A stretch of DNA of 64,000 nt from assembly GCA_023667695.1 (NCBI GenBank), contig JAMOZY010000001.1, positions 124,001 to 188,000 of the forward strand, written 5' to 3'. Position 1 is the stretch's first letter. Each line of letters begins with the position of its first letter. The DNA is from Clostridium sp. GTDB lineage: Bacteria; Bacillota; Clostridia; Lachnospirales; Lachnospiraceae. The notes under the pieces are model-generated. The model had not been told where the DNA came from. It worked only from the letters and a program-made list of their open reading frames with translations, and made no database searches. Shown one piece after another: positions 35,003 through 44,416 of the stretch. Position numbers and translations under genes: made by a program.

Positions 35003-35143
35003 GTCCGGAAGGTATCTATATGGTCGCAAGCAGACCTTAGAAGCACGTTGGTACTTAGGGGTGGTATTTTTACCCCTTATGTACCATTACGTGCTGGCAG
35101 GAGCGAAAGCGTGTCTGCGGTGACCATATAGATACCGACGGAC
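35003..35143 (+). repeat. Structured palindromic repeat, copy B
   Basis: A 141-base near-palindrome, inverted relative to copy A. Stems are GTCCG/CGGAC (35003/35139), GGTATCTATATGGTC/GACCATATAGATACC (35011/35122), AGCACGT/ACGTGCT (35042/35089), TGGTAC/GTACCA (35049/35081) and AGGGGT/ACCCCT (35057/35072). Compared with copy A the inner stems carry two compensatory base-pair changes, and the outer arms are different sequences that still pair perfectly. Confidence 0.85.
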
Positions 35144-35161
35144 TCTAGCAGGAAACTGTGA

Positions 35162-35177
35162 TAAACCTTAATTTATA
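35162..35177 (-). repeat. Right terminal inverted repeat of foldback region
   Basis: TAAACCTTAATTTATA pairs with 34647-34662 at 15 of 16 positions. It overlaps the stop codon of the minus-strand membrane protein gene. Confidence 0.75.
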
Positions 35178-35688
35178 AATACAATGCCTCTCTGGCAGAA
35201 TGGACAAAATCGGAGGTTACCAGAAGTATGAGCAGGGTAGCAATCAAAAGTCCTAAGGTCTGGGGCATGGATGTAATCCAGTTATTGACCCAGCCATGCA
35301 GATATTTTACCAGAAGGATAGAGAAAAGTCCCCAGACAAAGGAGCAGGGCAGGCATATATGCCCGTTGAGATTGAAGGGAACTCCGCTATAATCCCAATA
35401 ACGTGTATGAAATAAATATTCCAGCAGTACCCCGCCGAAGTATTCCAGCAAAGTGGCTCCCAGCATACCTAACAGGAAAATCAGCCAGATGTTTCCTTTG
35501 GCAGGTGTGGTAAACCATAGAATGATTAAGGCGCCAAAACCATAGATTGGCAGAAAGGGACTATGGAGAAAGCCGCGGTTTTCCCATTGACCGGTTCGGA
35601 CAAATACATAGCAGGTCTCCCAAATCCATCCGATAAAGCAATAGAAAAAGAAGCAAAGACTCCATTTGATAAAAGGGTTTGAAATCAT
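35173..35688 (-). CDS. Putative ABC transporter type IV (CmpB-like) membrane protein
   Basis: A 171-aa integral membrane protein with about four to five helices. The start FIKWSLCFFFYCFIGWIWETCYVFVRTGQWENRGFLHSPFLPIYGFGAL and the LEYFGGVLLEYLFHTRYWDYSGVPFNLNGHICLPCSFVWG block are typical of the CmpB-like family common in Clostridia. The true function of the family is unclear. I start at the ATG at 35688 because GGGAGG lies 11 bases upstream on the minus strand; the longer frame to 35775 lacks a site. It converges on the injection operon with the foldback region between them. Confidence 0.82.
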   Translation of the reverse strand: MISNPFIKWSLCFFFYCFIGWIWETCYVFVRTGQWENRGFLHSPFLPIYGFGALIILWFTTPAKGNIWLIFLLGMLGATLLEYFGGVLLEYLFHTRYWDYSGVPFNLNGHICLPCSFVWGLFSILLVKYLHGWVNNWITSMPQTLGLLIATLLILLVTSDFVHSAREALYL

Positions 35689-35931
35689 AAATAGTTGTAC
35701 CTCCCAATAAGCTGCGGTTGTTCTGTCTGTCAGAATCAGGACAGCAAATAAACGCGAACATTCCCAAAGGTTCATGGACTGTAATTTACATCACAGTGAA
35801 TAAGATTATTATGTCTGAATCAGCCCTTCATCATTCTGAAATCATAGTAAATTACCAAATATAAAAATAGGAAAATGTTTCAAAAAAAGTGAAGATAAAA
35901 TGAAAATATATGGAAAATGAAAATGACACTA

Positions 35932-35959
35932 TTTACAGTTCACCCTAAAATGGTATATT
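35932..35959 (+). promoter_or_regulatory. Promoter for the secreted amidase gene
   Basis: TTTACA at 35932-35937 and TATATT at 35954-35959, 16 bases apart, about 50 bases before the GGGAGG site and ATG of the amidase. The remaining part of the 320-base gap (35689-35931) is AT-rich and holds nothing else I can identify. Confidence 0.5.
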
Positions 35960-36009
35960 ATTAAAAAAGTGTTACAAAAGTAAAAAGCAGGTAAGGGAGG
36001 CACAATCAG

Positions 36010-38214
36010 ATGAAAAAAACGTGGAAACGATTATTTGCAATTGGTACGGCATTGGTTATGCTGGGTTCATTGCCGGGCATACCGGTATTTGCTGGAGGTG
36101 TGGAAGAGAATTCTGCCGGAATCATGGTTGCAGCCGGGGCAGAGGACACCACAGAAGGCTTGGAAGGTGTTCCGGAGACAGAAGGAAATACGGAGACTGT
36201 TTCAACAGAGACGGTTGCGCGTATTCTGGAGACAGAAGAAAATGCAGAGGTTTGTTCAACTGCGGTGACAGAAGAGGAGCCGGCAGCAGAGAATGATACG
36301 GAGGAACCGGATTTTGCAGCAGAGGAAGCATCCGTACCGGTGATTTTGAATTATGTCTATATTGAGAATACAGAAATTTCCCGGGGTGTAGAGCAAATCA
36401 TTGCGGTGAATATAGAAGGACTGGAAGCATTTACTGAGCAGATACAGGGGATTCGGCTTGGTTATCAGATAAATGGAAGGGAAGAAACCATAGGGTATTC
36501 TGAGATAGATGAAAATCTGGTTGTTTTTCGCCAGGGCTTTGTGGAAATTGGAACCTATGAATTAGCGTATATGGAAATACAGGGACCGGAGCAGACAGAC
36601 CGGGTTGTATTTGCTGATTGGGAGGTTTCTGCTTCCTTTTTAGTAGAGGAAGGAGAAGAAGGCTGGGACGAACCGATGGTGGTGGATGGAATGCCTCTTT
36701 CTGTTACCGGTGGTGATATGGCAGAGCTTATGACAGAGGTATTTCCGCAGAATGCAGGAGACGGCAAGGTAGTAGTGGTTCTGGACCCGGGGCATGACGG
36801 GAAGCATTGTGGTGCTGCGGGAAATGGGTTGCGGGAAGAGGAACTGACCTTAAGAATCGCACAGTACTGCAAGGAAGAATTGGAGCAATACCGGAATGTA
36901 ACGGTATATATGACACGAAATGACGGCAGCTGCCCGGACCCTAGAGGTAATGGGTACTGTATGAAAACAAGATGCAATTATGCAGCCAGTGTAGGAGCTG
37001 ATTTACTGGTCAGTATCCACATTGATGCAGGTTCTCTTACCAGAAGCGGAGCCATGGTAATTGTTGCAAAAAATGGAATTTATCGGGATGATTTAAGCAC
37101 GAAGACTCATGCAGTAGGAGAAAAGATTTTAGAGGAACTGACCAAGCTCGGACTGGCATCCAGAGGCTTATATGTCCGGATGTCCGATTCACCGGATGAG
37201 GAATATCATTATCCCAATGGTGCGGTGGCGGACTGGTATGCCATTACCAGAGATAGTATTAAGGTAGGTGTTCCGGGCATTATTGTAGAGCATTGCTTTA
37301 TTTCTAATCCGTCAGATGTAGCGAATTTCCTGAGCAGTGAAGAAAAGCTGAAGAATCTGGGTGTTGCGGACGCAACGGGAATTGCCCGGTACTTTAACTT
37401 AAGTAAGCGGTCAGCGGTGACAGAAGCTATGCTGGAGGATTCCACAGAATTATATACAGATACAGAGGAAAATATACCAGGCTTTGTGGCTTCCTTGTAC
37501 CGAAGTGTATTGAATCGTACTCCAAGCCGTTCCGAGGTATCCTGGTGGGTGGCCAAGGTGGATAACGAAGGACTGACCGGACTGGCATTGACAAAGCATT
37601 TTGTGAATAGCCAGGAATTTCAAAATAAAGCGTATACAGATGAAGAGTATGTAGAAAAGCTGTATGAGATATTTTTAGGACGTCCTTCTGATACTTCTGG
37701 AAAATCATATTGGGTATCCCTTTTGAAGGCAGGGACTTCCAGAGTAAGAGTGGCAGAGATGATTGGAAACTGTCCGGAGTTTGAAATCGTCTGTGCAAGG
37801 TACGGCATAGCCCAGGGCAGTCATTCCATGGAATATGCAAAGCTGTATCCAAAGATTGTGGAGTTTACTACGAGATATTATAATGGTTTAATGAACCGGA
37901 AACCGGATAAAGAAGGATTGGAATACTGGACGAAATCCATAATTCTGGGCGAAAGAACCGCTGCAGATTTGACCAGAGGCTTTATTAACAGTCCGGAATT
38001 CCGGAATCAGAATATAAGCAAGGATGATTTTGTGGAGGGCTTGTATCAGATTTATTTGGGACGGCCTTCGGATCCAGAGGGCAAAGCATACTGGACAGGA
38101 CGGTTAGGCACCATGAGCCAGCAGGAAAAGACGACGGTCATCCGTGGCTTTATCCGGTCAGAGGAATATCGGAATTACTGTGATTCCTATGGAATTACGG
38201 TGGGAGATTTTTAA
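36010..38214 (+). CDS. Secreted N-acetylmuramoyl-L-alanine amidase with DUF4214 tail
   Basis: A 734-aa exported cell-wall hydrolase. Residues 1-28 are a signal peptide (KKTWKRLFAIGTALVMLGSLPGIPVFA). A Glu/Thr-rich acidic linker follows (about 30-115). Residues about 255-460 are an Amidase_3 domain with zinc ligands in DPGHDG, the EEELTLRIA Glu, SIHIDAG and the catalytic-type Glu in IVEHCFISN. The C-terminus (about 485-734) has several DUF4214 units (FVASLYRSVLNRTPSRSEVSWWVAKV, YVEKLYEIFLGRPSDTSGKSYW and two more), likely surface-binding modules. It cleaves the stem-peptide amide bond of peptidoglycan. A strong terminator follows. Confidence 0.93.
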   Translation: MKKTWKRLFAIGTALVMLGSLPGIPVFAGGVEENSAGIMVAAGAEDTTEGLEGVPETEGNTETVSTETVARILETEENAEVCSTAVTEEEPAAENDTEEPDFAAEEASVPVILNYVYIENTEISRGVEQIIAVNIEGLEAFTEQIQGIRLGYQINGREETIGYSEIDENLVVFRQGFVEIGTYELAYMEIQGPEQTDRVVFADWEVSASFLVEEGEEGWDEPMVVDGMPLSVTGGDMAELMTEVFPQNAGDGKVVVVLDPGHDGKHCGAAGNGLREEELTLRIAQYCKEELEQYRNVTVYMTRNDGSCPDPRGNGYCMKTRCNYAASVGADLLVSIHIDAGSLTRSGAMVIVAKNGIYRDDLSTKTHAVGEKILEELTKLGLASRGLYVRMSDSPDEEYHYPNGAVADWYAITRDSIKVGVPGIIVEHCFISNPSDVANFLSSEEKLKNLGVADATGIARYFNLSKRSAVTEAMLEDSTELYTDTEENIPGFVASLYRSVLNRTPSRSEVSWWVAKVDNEGLTGLALTKHFVNSQEFQNKAYTDEEYVEKLYEIFLGRPSDTSGKSYWVSLLKAGTSRVRVAEMIGNCPEFEIVCARYGIAQGSHSMEYAKLYPKIVEFTTRYYNGLMNRKPDKEGLEYWTKSIILGERTAADLTRGFINSPEFRNQNISKDDFVEGLYQIYLGRPSDPEGKAYWTGRLGTMSQQEKTTVIRGFIRSEEYRNYCDSYGITVGDF

Positions 38215-38218
38215 ATGT

Positions 38219-38289
38219 ATCTCCTTTGGGTAGATTGGCTGATTGTTTCTAGGATTCTAGTCAGCCAGGTCCCAAAGGAGATGTTTTTG
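38219..38289 (+). terminator. Intrinsic terminator after the amidase gene
   Basis: ATCTCCTTTGGG (38219-38230) pairs perfectly with CCCAAAGGAGAT (38271-38282), an inner GGCTGA/TCAGCC stem extends it, and a GTTTTTG tract follows at once. Confidence 0.88.
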
Positions 38290-38365
38290 TTATTTGAAAA
38301 AAGTTTGCTTATTTGATTGTTATTCGTTTATGCCTATAATAATTAAACGCTATGAGGATAGTTGC

Positions 38366-39928
38366 ATGGAGAAGAAGTTGTTTGTAGGGACGATTGGTTG
38401 TATGCTGTTTTTGACTGGCATATTAAGTCTGTTTCATTTGGGTAATCCGACAAAGCTGAATGGAAGCTATACCGAGTTTGAGAAACCGGATTTTCAGATA
38501 TCGGAATGGATGGCAGGCGATTATCAGAAGGATATGGAGAATTACAGTTCCAGTAATTATGCAGGACACAATTTTAATGTCAGATTATATAATCAATTTC
38601 GATATTCTGCCTTTCATATGTCCGATTCTGTTGTAGTGGGACGGAATGGGGAGCTGTTTGAGGAGCCTTACATAATTGATGCTTTAGGTCTTCAAGGGTA
38701 TGTAAGCATGTCTGATGAAGAAATTCAAACGATTGCCATGAAAATATATAATATTCAAGAAGAATCCCTTCGTCAGGGAAAAGCCTTTATCTTTGTATTC
38801 ACGCCTGGTAAGGCGGATTTTGTACCTGAAAACATTCCAGTTCGGTACAGGGAAGCAGATTCCTATTATGGAGAAGACGAGAGAAATTATCGTCGTTTAA
38901 TGCAGGCATTCGATGAATTAGGCGTAGTATATATTGACAGTACGGAAATTTTGCAGGAAAGTGAATTGGAAGTACCTGTTTTTTATAAAACAGGCACACA
39001 TTGGACAAGGGCAGCAGCCCTTTACGTTATGACTGAAATAACTGCAAAATTAGATTCGGATTATGGTATCAAATTAAAAAATATTCAGGTATCTGAATAC
39101 GAGACAGCACCGATTACATCAGCAGAACAGGATCAGGATTTATATCAATTGTTGAATGTATTCTGGGGAGAAACAGACGAGACATATTATTTTCCTGTTG
39201 AATCGACGATTAAAGATGATGGGTATGAAATGCCGAATATATTTATTCAGGGTGGCAGCTTTACGAATACATTATCTGAGATTGCCAGGGATAATTGGAT
39301 TTTTTCAGAATGTAAAAGGGAATTTTATGCAATCAGTTTATTTGATTACAATCGAAAAATCAGATTTTCTACAGAGGATTTGAATTGTGATGAATTGAAT
39401 ACGGCTATTAATCAGGCGGATATTATATTACTGGAGAGTAATGTAGAGAATGTATATAATCTAATGCCTGAAATGTATGATGCGATTTATGGACATTTAC
39501 TGGAGGGCATGAGAGAAGATGCTGTTATATTACCAGTTTCATTTGGTATTTATGGTGAAGAAAATGACGGAGAGAGCTTTCATTGGGCAGAGCCGGAAGT
39601 TCTTTATGAACTAAAGCCGGAAGAGAATTGGGAAGAAATTGTGATTCAATTAGAGCTGCCAATTGATACCCTCCATTCTATTTATGGGGATGATTTAACT
39701 GAAAAGCTGGAAATTTATATAAATGACAGATTTATTGGTGATTTTGATTACAGCCAGCCTGTTCTTGCTATACATCTGAACCGGCAGGAGCTGGGATTAT
39801 CAGGGGAAGAGGAGCGGATTATGCTGGAAATCAACGCACCCTACTTCTTTCAGCCAAGTACGGTTCCGGGAGAAGGAGATACGAGAATGCTTGCCTATAA
39901 AATCCGATATATCGGAGGTGAAAAATAA
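38366..39928 (+). CDS. AlgJ/AlgX-like O-acetyltransferase partner (SGNH-type)
   Basis: A 520-aa protein with an N-terminal membrane anchor (LFVGTIGCMLFLTGILSLF, residues 4-22) and a large outside domain. It resembles the DHHW/AlgX-AlgJ group that transfers acetyl groups to exported polysaccharide: VVVGRNGELFEEPYIID, FIFVFTPGKADFVPENIP, a D-S-T-E block and FYKTGTHWTRAAALYVMTEI with the T-H-W motif. The start at 38366 is supported by GAGG 8 bases upstream; the frame open from 38294 overlaps the terminator region. It overlaps the MBOAT gene by one base, the usual partner arrangement. Confidence 0.85.
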   Translation: MEKKLFVGTIGCMLFLTGILSLFHLGNPTKLNGSYTEFEKPDFQISEWMAGDYQKDMENYSSSNYAGHNFNVRLYNQFRYSAFHMSDSVVVGRNGELFEEPYIIDALGLQGYVSMSDEEIQTIAMKIYNIQEESLRQGKAFIFVFTPGKADFVPENIPVRYREADSYYGEDERNYRRLMQAFDELGVVYIDSTEILQESELEVPVFYKTGTHWTRAAALYVMTEITAKLDSDYGIKLKNIQVSEYETAPITSAEQDQDLYQLLNVFWGETDETYYFPVESTIKDDGYEMPNIFIQGGSFTNTLSEIARDNWIFSECKREFYAISLFDYNRKIRFSTEDLNCDELNTAINQADIILLESNVENVYNLMPEMYDAIYGHLLEGMREDAVILPVSFGIYGEENDGESFHWAEPEVLYELKPEENWEEIVIQLELPIDTLHSIYGDDLTEKLEIYINDRFIGDFDYSQPVLAIHLNRQELGLSGEEERIMLEINAPYFFQPSTVPGEGDTRMLAYKIRYIGGEK

Positions 39929-41346
39929 TGGTGTTCAGTTCAGCTGTTTTTTTGTTTTTCTTTCTTCCCATATCAATCTTAGGATATTTCATTATTCCAC
40001 GCAGAGGTAAGAATATTTGGCTGCTATTGGTTTCTATCTTCTTTTATTCCTGGGGAGAACCCCGATATGTATTCTTAATGCTTTTATCTGTTTTTGTCAA
40101 TTATATTTTTGGTATTTGTCTGGGAAGGACTGAGAATAAGAGGCTTCGAACGGGTTTATTCGTTGTAAGTATTGTCTATAATGTTGGAATATTAATTTGG
40201 TTTAAATACCTGAATTTTTTGATTGGGATTGTTGATTCTTTGTTTCATACAACGATATTGGAGAATAATACCCTGTCGGAGATTCGTATGCCAATCGGCA
40301 TATCCTTCTTTACATTTCAGATTCTGTCGTATGTAATCGATGTATATCGGAAGCAGGTGGAACCCCAAAAGAATATTTTGAAGCTTGGATTATATATTGC
40401 AATGTTTCCTCAGTTGATTGCCGGGCCGATTGTTCGTTATATTGATGTGGCAAAGGAAATGGAGGAGCGGAAAACAACTTTTGAGGACATCTATCAGGGA
40501 ACCATACGTTTTGTTTATGGATTTATGAAAAAGGTATTATTATCCAATACCTTGTCTCAGGTTGCAATCATGGCATTTGATGAAAAACTGGCACAGAATT
40601 CCATGGCTATGGCATGGATGGGAATGATTAGCTATACGCTGCAGATATATTTTGATTTCAGTGGATATTCAGATATGGCAATCGGACTTGGCAGGATTTT
40701 TGGATTTCATTTCCTTGAAAATTTTCAATATCCCTATAGTTCAACCAGTGTAAAAGAATTTTGGCGCAGATGGCATATCTCGCTTTCTTCCTGGTTTCGT
40801 GACTATATTTACATCCCTTTGGGAGGAAGCAGAAGCGGTACGGCAAGAACTTATCGGAATTTATTCCTTATATTTTTACTGACAGGCTTATGGCATGGAG
40901 CAAGCTTTAATTTTATTATATGGGGCTTGTGGCATGGATTCTTTTTGGTTTTAGAACGTTGGAAGCTGGGAAAAGCTTTAGAAAAAATACCGCCTGTATT
41001 TTTACATATCTATACCTGGCTTGTGGTAATGATTGGATGGGTGTTTTTTCGGGCGGAAACACTGCCGGATGCATGGCAGTATTGTTGCCAGCTGGTTAAT
41101 GTAACCGCTTGGAATTTTTCGACTGTTTTTGCAAATTTCAACGGAGAGCTGATTGCAGCAATTTGTCTGGGATTCTTGTTTTGCACGCCAGTTCCCTATC
41201 AATGGATAACTAAAATTACAGAATCTGGAAAAAATGCAAGAGTTTACAGAGTGTTTTATTTGGTATTGCTTATGGTTGGATTCTGGGGCGCGGTTTGCTA
41301 TATGACCGGTTCTGGATTTAATCCCTTTATTTATTTTCGATTCTAG
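39928..41346 (+). CDS. MBOAT O-acyltransferase (AlgI/DltB-like)
   Basis: A 472-aa membrane protein with about 11 helices. It has the typical start (MVFSSAVFLFFFLPISILGYFIIP), GISFFTFQILSYVIDVYR, LIAGPIVRY, FDFSGYSDMAIGLGRIFGF, FWRRWHISLSSWFRDYIYIPLGGSR and the catalytic-His block TGLWHGASFNFIIWGLWHG. AlgI-like MBOATs pass acetyl groups across the membrane to an AlgJ/AlgX partner, which is encoded directly upstream. The target is probably the polysaccharide made by the flanking loci. Confidence 0.95.
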   Translation: MVFSSAVFLFFFLPISILGYFIIPRRGKNIWLLLVSIFFYSWGEPRYVFLMLLSVFVNYIFGICLGRTENKRLRTGLFVVSIVYNVGILIWFKYLNFLIGIVDSLFHTTILENNTLSEIRMPIGISFFTFQILSYVIDVYRKQVEPQKNILKLGLYIAMFPQLIAGPIVRYIDVAKEMEERKTTFEDIYQGTIRFVYGFMKKVLLSNTLSQVAIMAFDEKLAQNSMAMAWMGMISYTLQIYFDFSGYSDMAIGLGRIFGFHFLENFQYPYSSTSVKEFWRRWHISLSSWFRDYIYIPLGGSRSGTARTYRNLFLIFLLTGLWHGASFNFIIWGLWHGFFLVLERWKLGKALEKIPPVFLHIYTWLVVMIGWVFFRAETLPDAWQYCCQLVNVTAWNFSTVFANFNGELIAAICLGFLFCTPVPYQWITKITESGKNARVYRVFYLVLLMVGFWGAVCYMTGSGFNPFIYFRF

Positions 41347-41419
41347 ATGCTGTGTTAGAATCGAATGGCAGCGAGTATGATATGGCGATGGCATTGAGAT
41401 AATGGAATGATGTCGTCAG

Positions 41420-41448
41420 TTTACTTTCTCAGGAATAGATGATATAAT
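41420..41448 (+). promoter_or_regulatory. Promoter before the DUF4214-like/glycosyltransferase genes
   Basis: TTTACT (41420-41425) and a perfect TATAAT (41443-41448) are 17 bases apart, 47 bases before the ATG at 41495, with AGGAGAAG as ribosome binding site. Confidence 0.6.
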
Positions 41449-41494
41449 GCATGATAATTTAGATGTTGGAAATATAGGATAACAGGAGAAGCTT

Positions 41495-42001
41495 ATGAAT
41501 ACGACCTATGAAGCGTTATACGATATTGTGGAACAACGCCTGCAGGATGTTGACAGGCCTATGCCATGCTCCAGGCAGGCCTTTCTTTTTGCGGCAGGGA
41601 TGAAGCCGGGGGAATGTGATGGCAGGCAGTTGGCGGTTATGGAAAATGAAGAATTCTTCCAGTCGGTTTATTTAGGTTTGTTTAACCGACTGCCGGATTC
41701 GGGGGCAAAGCTGGTATGGGAGGAAAAAATGAAGTTGAATTCTACTCAATTTAGAGAAACAGTATTGGATGCACTGCTATGCTCGCCAGAGGCTGTTACA
41801 AAGAGTTCCTGTCTGATGAATAATCAGCTGGTACCGGTGAAGCAGCGGCCATTAACTGTATTAGACAATTATATGTTGCGTAAGAATGGTGAACCGGCGG
41901 CCCCTGTAAAAGCGGGCTGGAAGGATTATTTATATAAGCTGTACATCCGATTTCCACTTCCGCTGCGGAAATTAGCTCGAAAAATATTAAGAAGGGATTA
42001 A
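41495..42001 (+). CDS. Small cytoplasmic DUF4214-like protein
   Basis: A 168-aa protein without signal peptide. Residues about 50-100 (EEFFQSVYLGLFNRLPDSGAKLVWEEKMKLNSTQFRETVLDALLCSPEA) match the DUF4214 repeat seen in the two secreted hydrolases of this window. The C-terminus is basic with an amphipathic helix (YLYKLYIRFPLPLRKLARKILRRD) that may contact the membrane. It lies 4 bases upstream of the large glycosyltransferase gene, and proteins of this type often accompany or are fused to such enzymes. A helper role is inferred. Confidence 0.65.
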   Translation: MNTTYEALYDIVEQRLQDVDRPMPCSRQAFLFAAGMKPGECDGRQLAVMENEEFFQSVYLGLFNRLPDSGAKLVWEEKMKLNSTQFRETVLDALLCSPEAVTKSSCLMNNQLVPVKQRPLTVLDNYMLRKNGEPAAPVKAGWKDYLYKLYIRFPLPLRKLARKILRRD

Positions 42002-42005
42002 GCAT

Positions 42006-44414
42006 ATGAAAATCTATATTGATGTAACGAATCTGTTAAAGGTTTCATTTCTGACCGGAATCCAGCGTGTTGTCCGGGAGGTTGTCCTGCGGCTGCTGCG
42101 GCAGGAGAAACAGGAAATTGTCTTGCTGAGCTATAACGAGGGATATCATCTGTACCAAAAAGCAGATACCGAACGGTTTTATTCTTATTTTGACCAGGGG
42201 CTGGGAGAACGACAGGAAATCCTAACAGCGGAAGCAGTACGGATGGATGATTTCCGGCCCAATGACATTTTCTTTGATATTGACAGCGCTTGGAATCTTC
42301 CTCTTCGCAGAAGTGTATTATTGCCCCGGTTGAAGGCAAATGGTGTGAAGCTGGCGGTGTATGTATATGATGTGATTCCCATTACCCATCCCCAGTTCTG
42401 CCATGAGGAAACGCTGAATAATTTTATGAATTATATTGGTTCCTATCTTCAATATGCAGATGTTATCATTGCCTCTGCCCAGAGTACCCTGGATGCTATC
42501 GATGCATTACTTGGGCAATTACAGCTTCCGGCGATTCCCGGCTTTGTATCCTGGCTGGGGTCAGATTTTAATGTACAGGAAACGGAAGCAGAGGCAATCA
42601 GCCCGGAGGCGGAACAGGCAGCTGCAGCTGGTCCTTACATTCTGATGGTGGGAACCATTGAACCCCGTAAAAACCATGCCCTGCTGTTGGATGCCTTTGA
42701 TAATCAATTGTTTGCCCAGGGGATGAATCTGGTGTTTGTGGGAAGGACCGGATGGAATGTAGAAGCATTACAGAACCGGATTGAAAAGCATCCCAAGCTG
42801 GGAAAGCAGTTTTTTCATTTAAAGGGGATGAATGACGCGGCTATTGACTATCTGTACCGGAATGCTTATTGTGTTGCATTTCCTACGTTTAATGAAGGCT
42901 TCGGACTGCCGATTATTGAGGCGTTTCAAAGGGGTACGCCAGTTCTTGCGTCTGATATTCCGATTCTGCGGGAGGTAGGAGGTAGCTATTGTGCCTATTT
43001 TGACTGTAATTCCTGGAAGAGCTTTGCCGAAACGGTTCGAAGCTGGATGGAGCAGCCGGAGCAGTACAAGCAGTATAAAGAACAGATTCAGCACTATGTA
43101 CCGGTGACATGGGATCAGGTTGTGGATAATATTTGGAATGCACTGGATTCCCTGATTACCCCCTATCCATATATCGTTCCGGAAGGAGTAAGGCAGATGG
43201 TGTATCTGACTGCACGAATGGAGGCTTTATTAGCAACCCTGCCCTTTGTGGAGCATTTTATGCCGTTTATTGAAGAATTTGTTTTGTGCTGTCCGGATTC
43301 TATGGTGGAGCAGATGGAGAAGAATTATACCGGACGCTGTCAGATTCGATATATTACAGATTCTGAATTGCTGAATGGAAAAAAACTGCCGGAGGATCAT
43401 ACGCCTCGGAATTTCTTTTTGCGCTGCCTTGCCATGGAACGGGAGGAATTAGAGGATGTATTTATTATGGCAGATGATGATTATCGTCCCCTGGTTCCGA
43501 TTACTCAGGAGGTATTTCTAAAGGACGGGAAATATCAGGGCTATTATTTTTATCATTTCGAGGACTGGAAGGGCGCGCAGACGGCACTGACTTCCTTTGA
43601 CCATGGCATGCACCGGACAAGAGATTTTTTAAAGGAGCATGGATATTCTACCTGGATGTACGAGGCACATATGCCTCAGATTATTGACCGCCGGGTATTT
43701 CTGGAACTGCTGGAGCAGCATCCGGGCATTGAAGAGAAGGGGCTGACTGAATGGAGTGTATATTTTAATTTTCTGAACACCCGGTACGGAGGACAGGTTC
43801 AGAACCATCCGTTTTTGACGATGACCTGGCCTGGTTCGGTTTCGGATTGGGATTGGAAGGTGTTTCCAGAGCGGATATTGTTTGAAAATTATTATGAGGA
43901 ACTATATGAACCGGGAGAACTATTTGAAGGATTTTCAAAGACCTATTATGATGGAATTGAGCAGGAAAGTCTGGATAAAGTCGTACGCTTTTTGAATTAT
44001 CAGGCGGAGCATAACCAGGCAAGAGTTATGTTTCAGGCATATCGTGCAAATTATAAAATGCTGTATGGAGAGCTTCCGATGTTTTTGCTTCGCATATTGG
44101 GAGAAGATTGTGAGATTGTATTACCGGAATATGTGGCGGTTGGGGAAACCAATTTTACGCGGATTCCGTTTTTGGTTGAGCATTCAGCGGATGCAGATGA
44201 TACATTTTTGTTATCCTACGCATTTTTGGATTTTCAGGGAAACCGGATACTGGAGGGAAGGCAGATGGAGCTGTCCCTGCCTCAGGAAGTGATAGAGGTT
44301 CCGGTGAAGGGGACTTTTGGCGGATTGAAGGTAATACTGGAAATCAGTATGAATTATCGAAACAAGGACTATAAGGCATATACGAAGCTTTGTGTTATGC
44401 GGAAGGGTGTATGA
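42006..44414 (+). CDS. Two-domain glycosyltransferase (GT4 plus second transferase-like domain)
   Basis: An 802-aa protein. Residues about 1-385 are a GT-B GT4 enzyme: VTNLLKVSFLTGIQRVVREV, ILMVGTIEPRKNHALLLDAF and the nucleotide-sugar block GFGLPIIEAFQRGTPVLASDIPILREVGG. Residues about 395-640 look like a second, GT-A or Stealth-like transferase (FVLCCPDSMVEQM, DVFIMADDDYRPLVP with an acidic D-D-D, and EHMPQIIDRRV-like HMPQII followed by NFLNTRYGG). The last 100 residues are strand-rich. A bifunctional enzyme would add two sugars or a sugar and a phosphate-sugar in sequence. The assignment of the first half is firm, the second moderate. Confidence 0.82.
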   Translation: MKIYIDVTNLLKVSFLTGIQRVVREVVLRLLRQEKQEIVLLSYNEGYHLYQKADTERFYSYFDQGLGERQEILTAEAVRMDDFRPNDIFFDIDSAWNLPLRRSVLLPRLKANGVKLAVYVYDVIPITHPQFCHEETLNNFMNYIGSYLQYADVIIASAQSTLDAIDALLGQLQLPAIPGFVSWLGSDFNVQETEAEAISPEAEQAAAAGPYILMVGTIEPRKNHALLLDAFDNQLFAQGMNLVFVGRTGWNVEALQNRIEKHPKLGKQFFHLKGMNDAAIDYLYRNAYCVAFPTFNEGFGLPIIEAFQRGTPVLASDIPILREVGGSYCAYFDCNSWKSFAETVRSWMEQPEQYKQYKEQIQHYVPVTWDQVVDNIWNALDSLITPYPYIVPEGVRQMVYLTARMEALLATLPFVEHFMPFIEEFVLCCPDSMVEQMEKNYTGRCQIRYITDSELLNGKKLPEDHTPRNFFLRCLAMEREELEDVFIMADDDYRPLVPITQEVFLKDGKYQGYYFYHFEDWKGAQTALTSFDHGMHRTRDFLKEHGYSTWMYEAHMPQIIDRRVFLELLEQHPGIEEKGLTEWSVYFNFLNTRYGGQVQNHPFLTMTWPGSVSDWDWKVFPERILFENYYEELYEPGELFEGFSKTYYDGIEQESLDKVVRFLNYQAEHNQARVMFQAYRANYKMLYGELPMFLLRILGEDCEIVLPEYVAVGETNFTRIPFLVEHSADADDTFLLSYAFLDFQGNRILEGRQMELSLPQEVIEVPVKGTFGGLKVILEISMNYRNKDYKAYTKLCVMRKGV

Positions 44415-44416
44415 TT

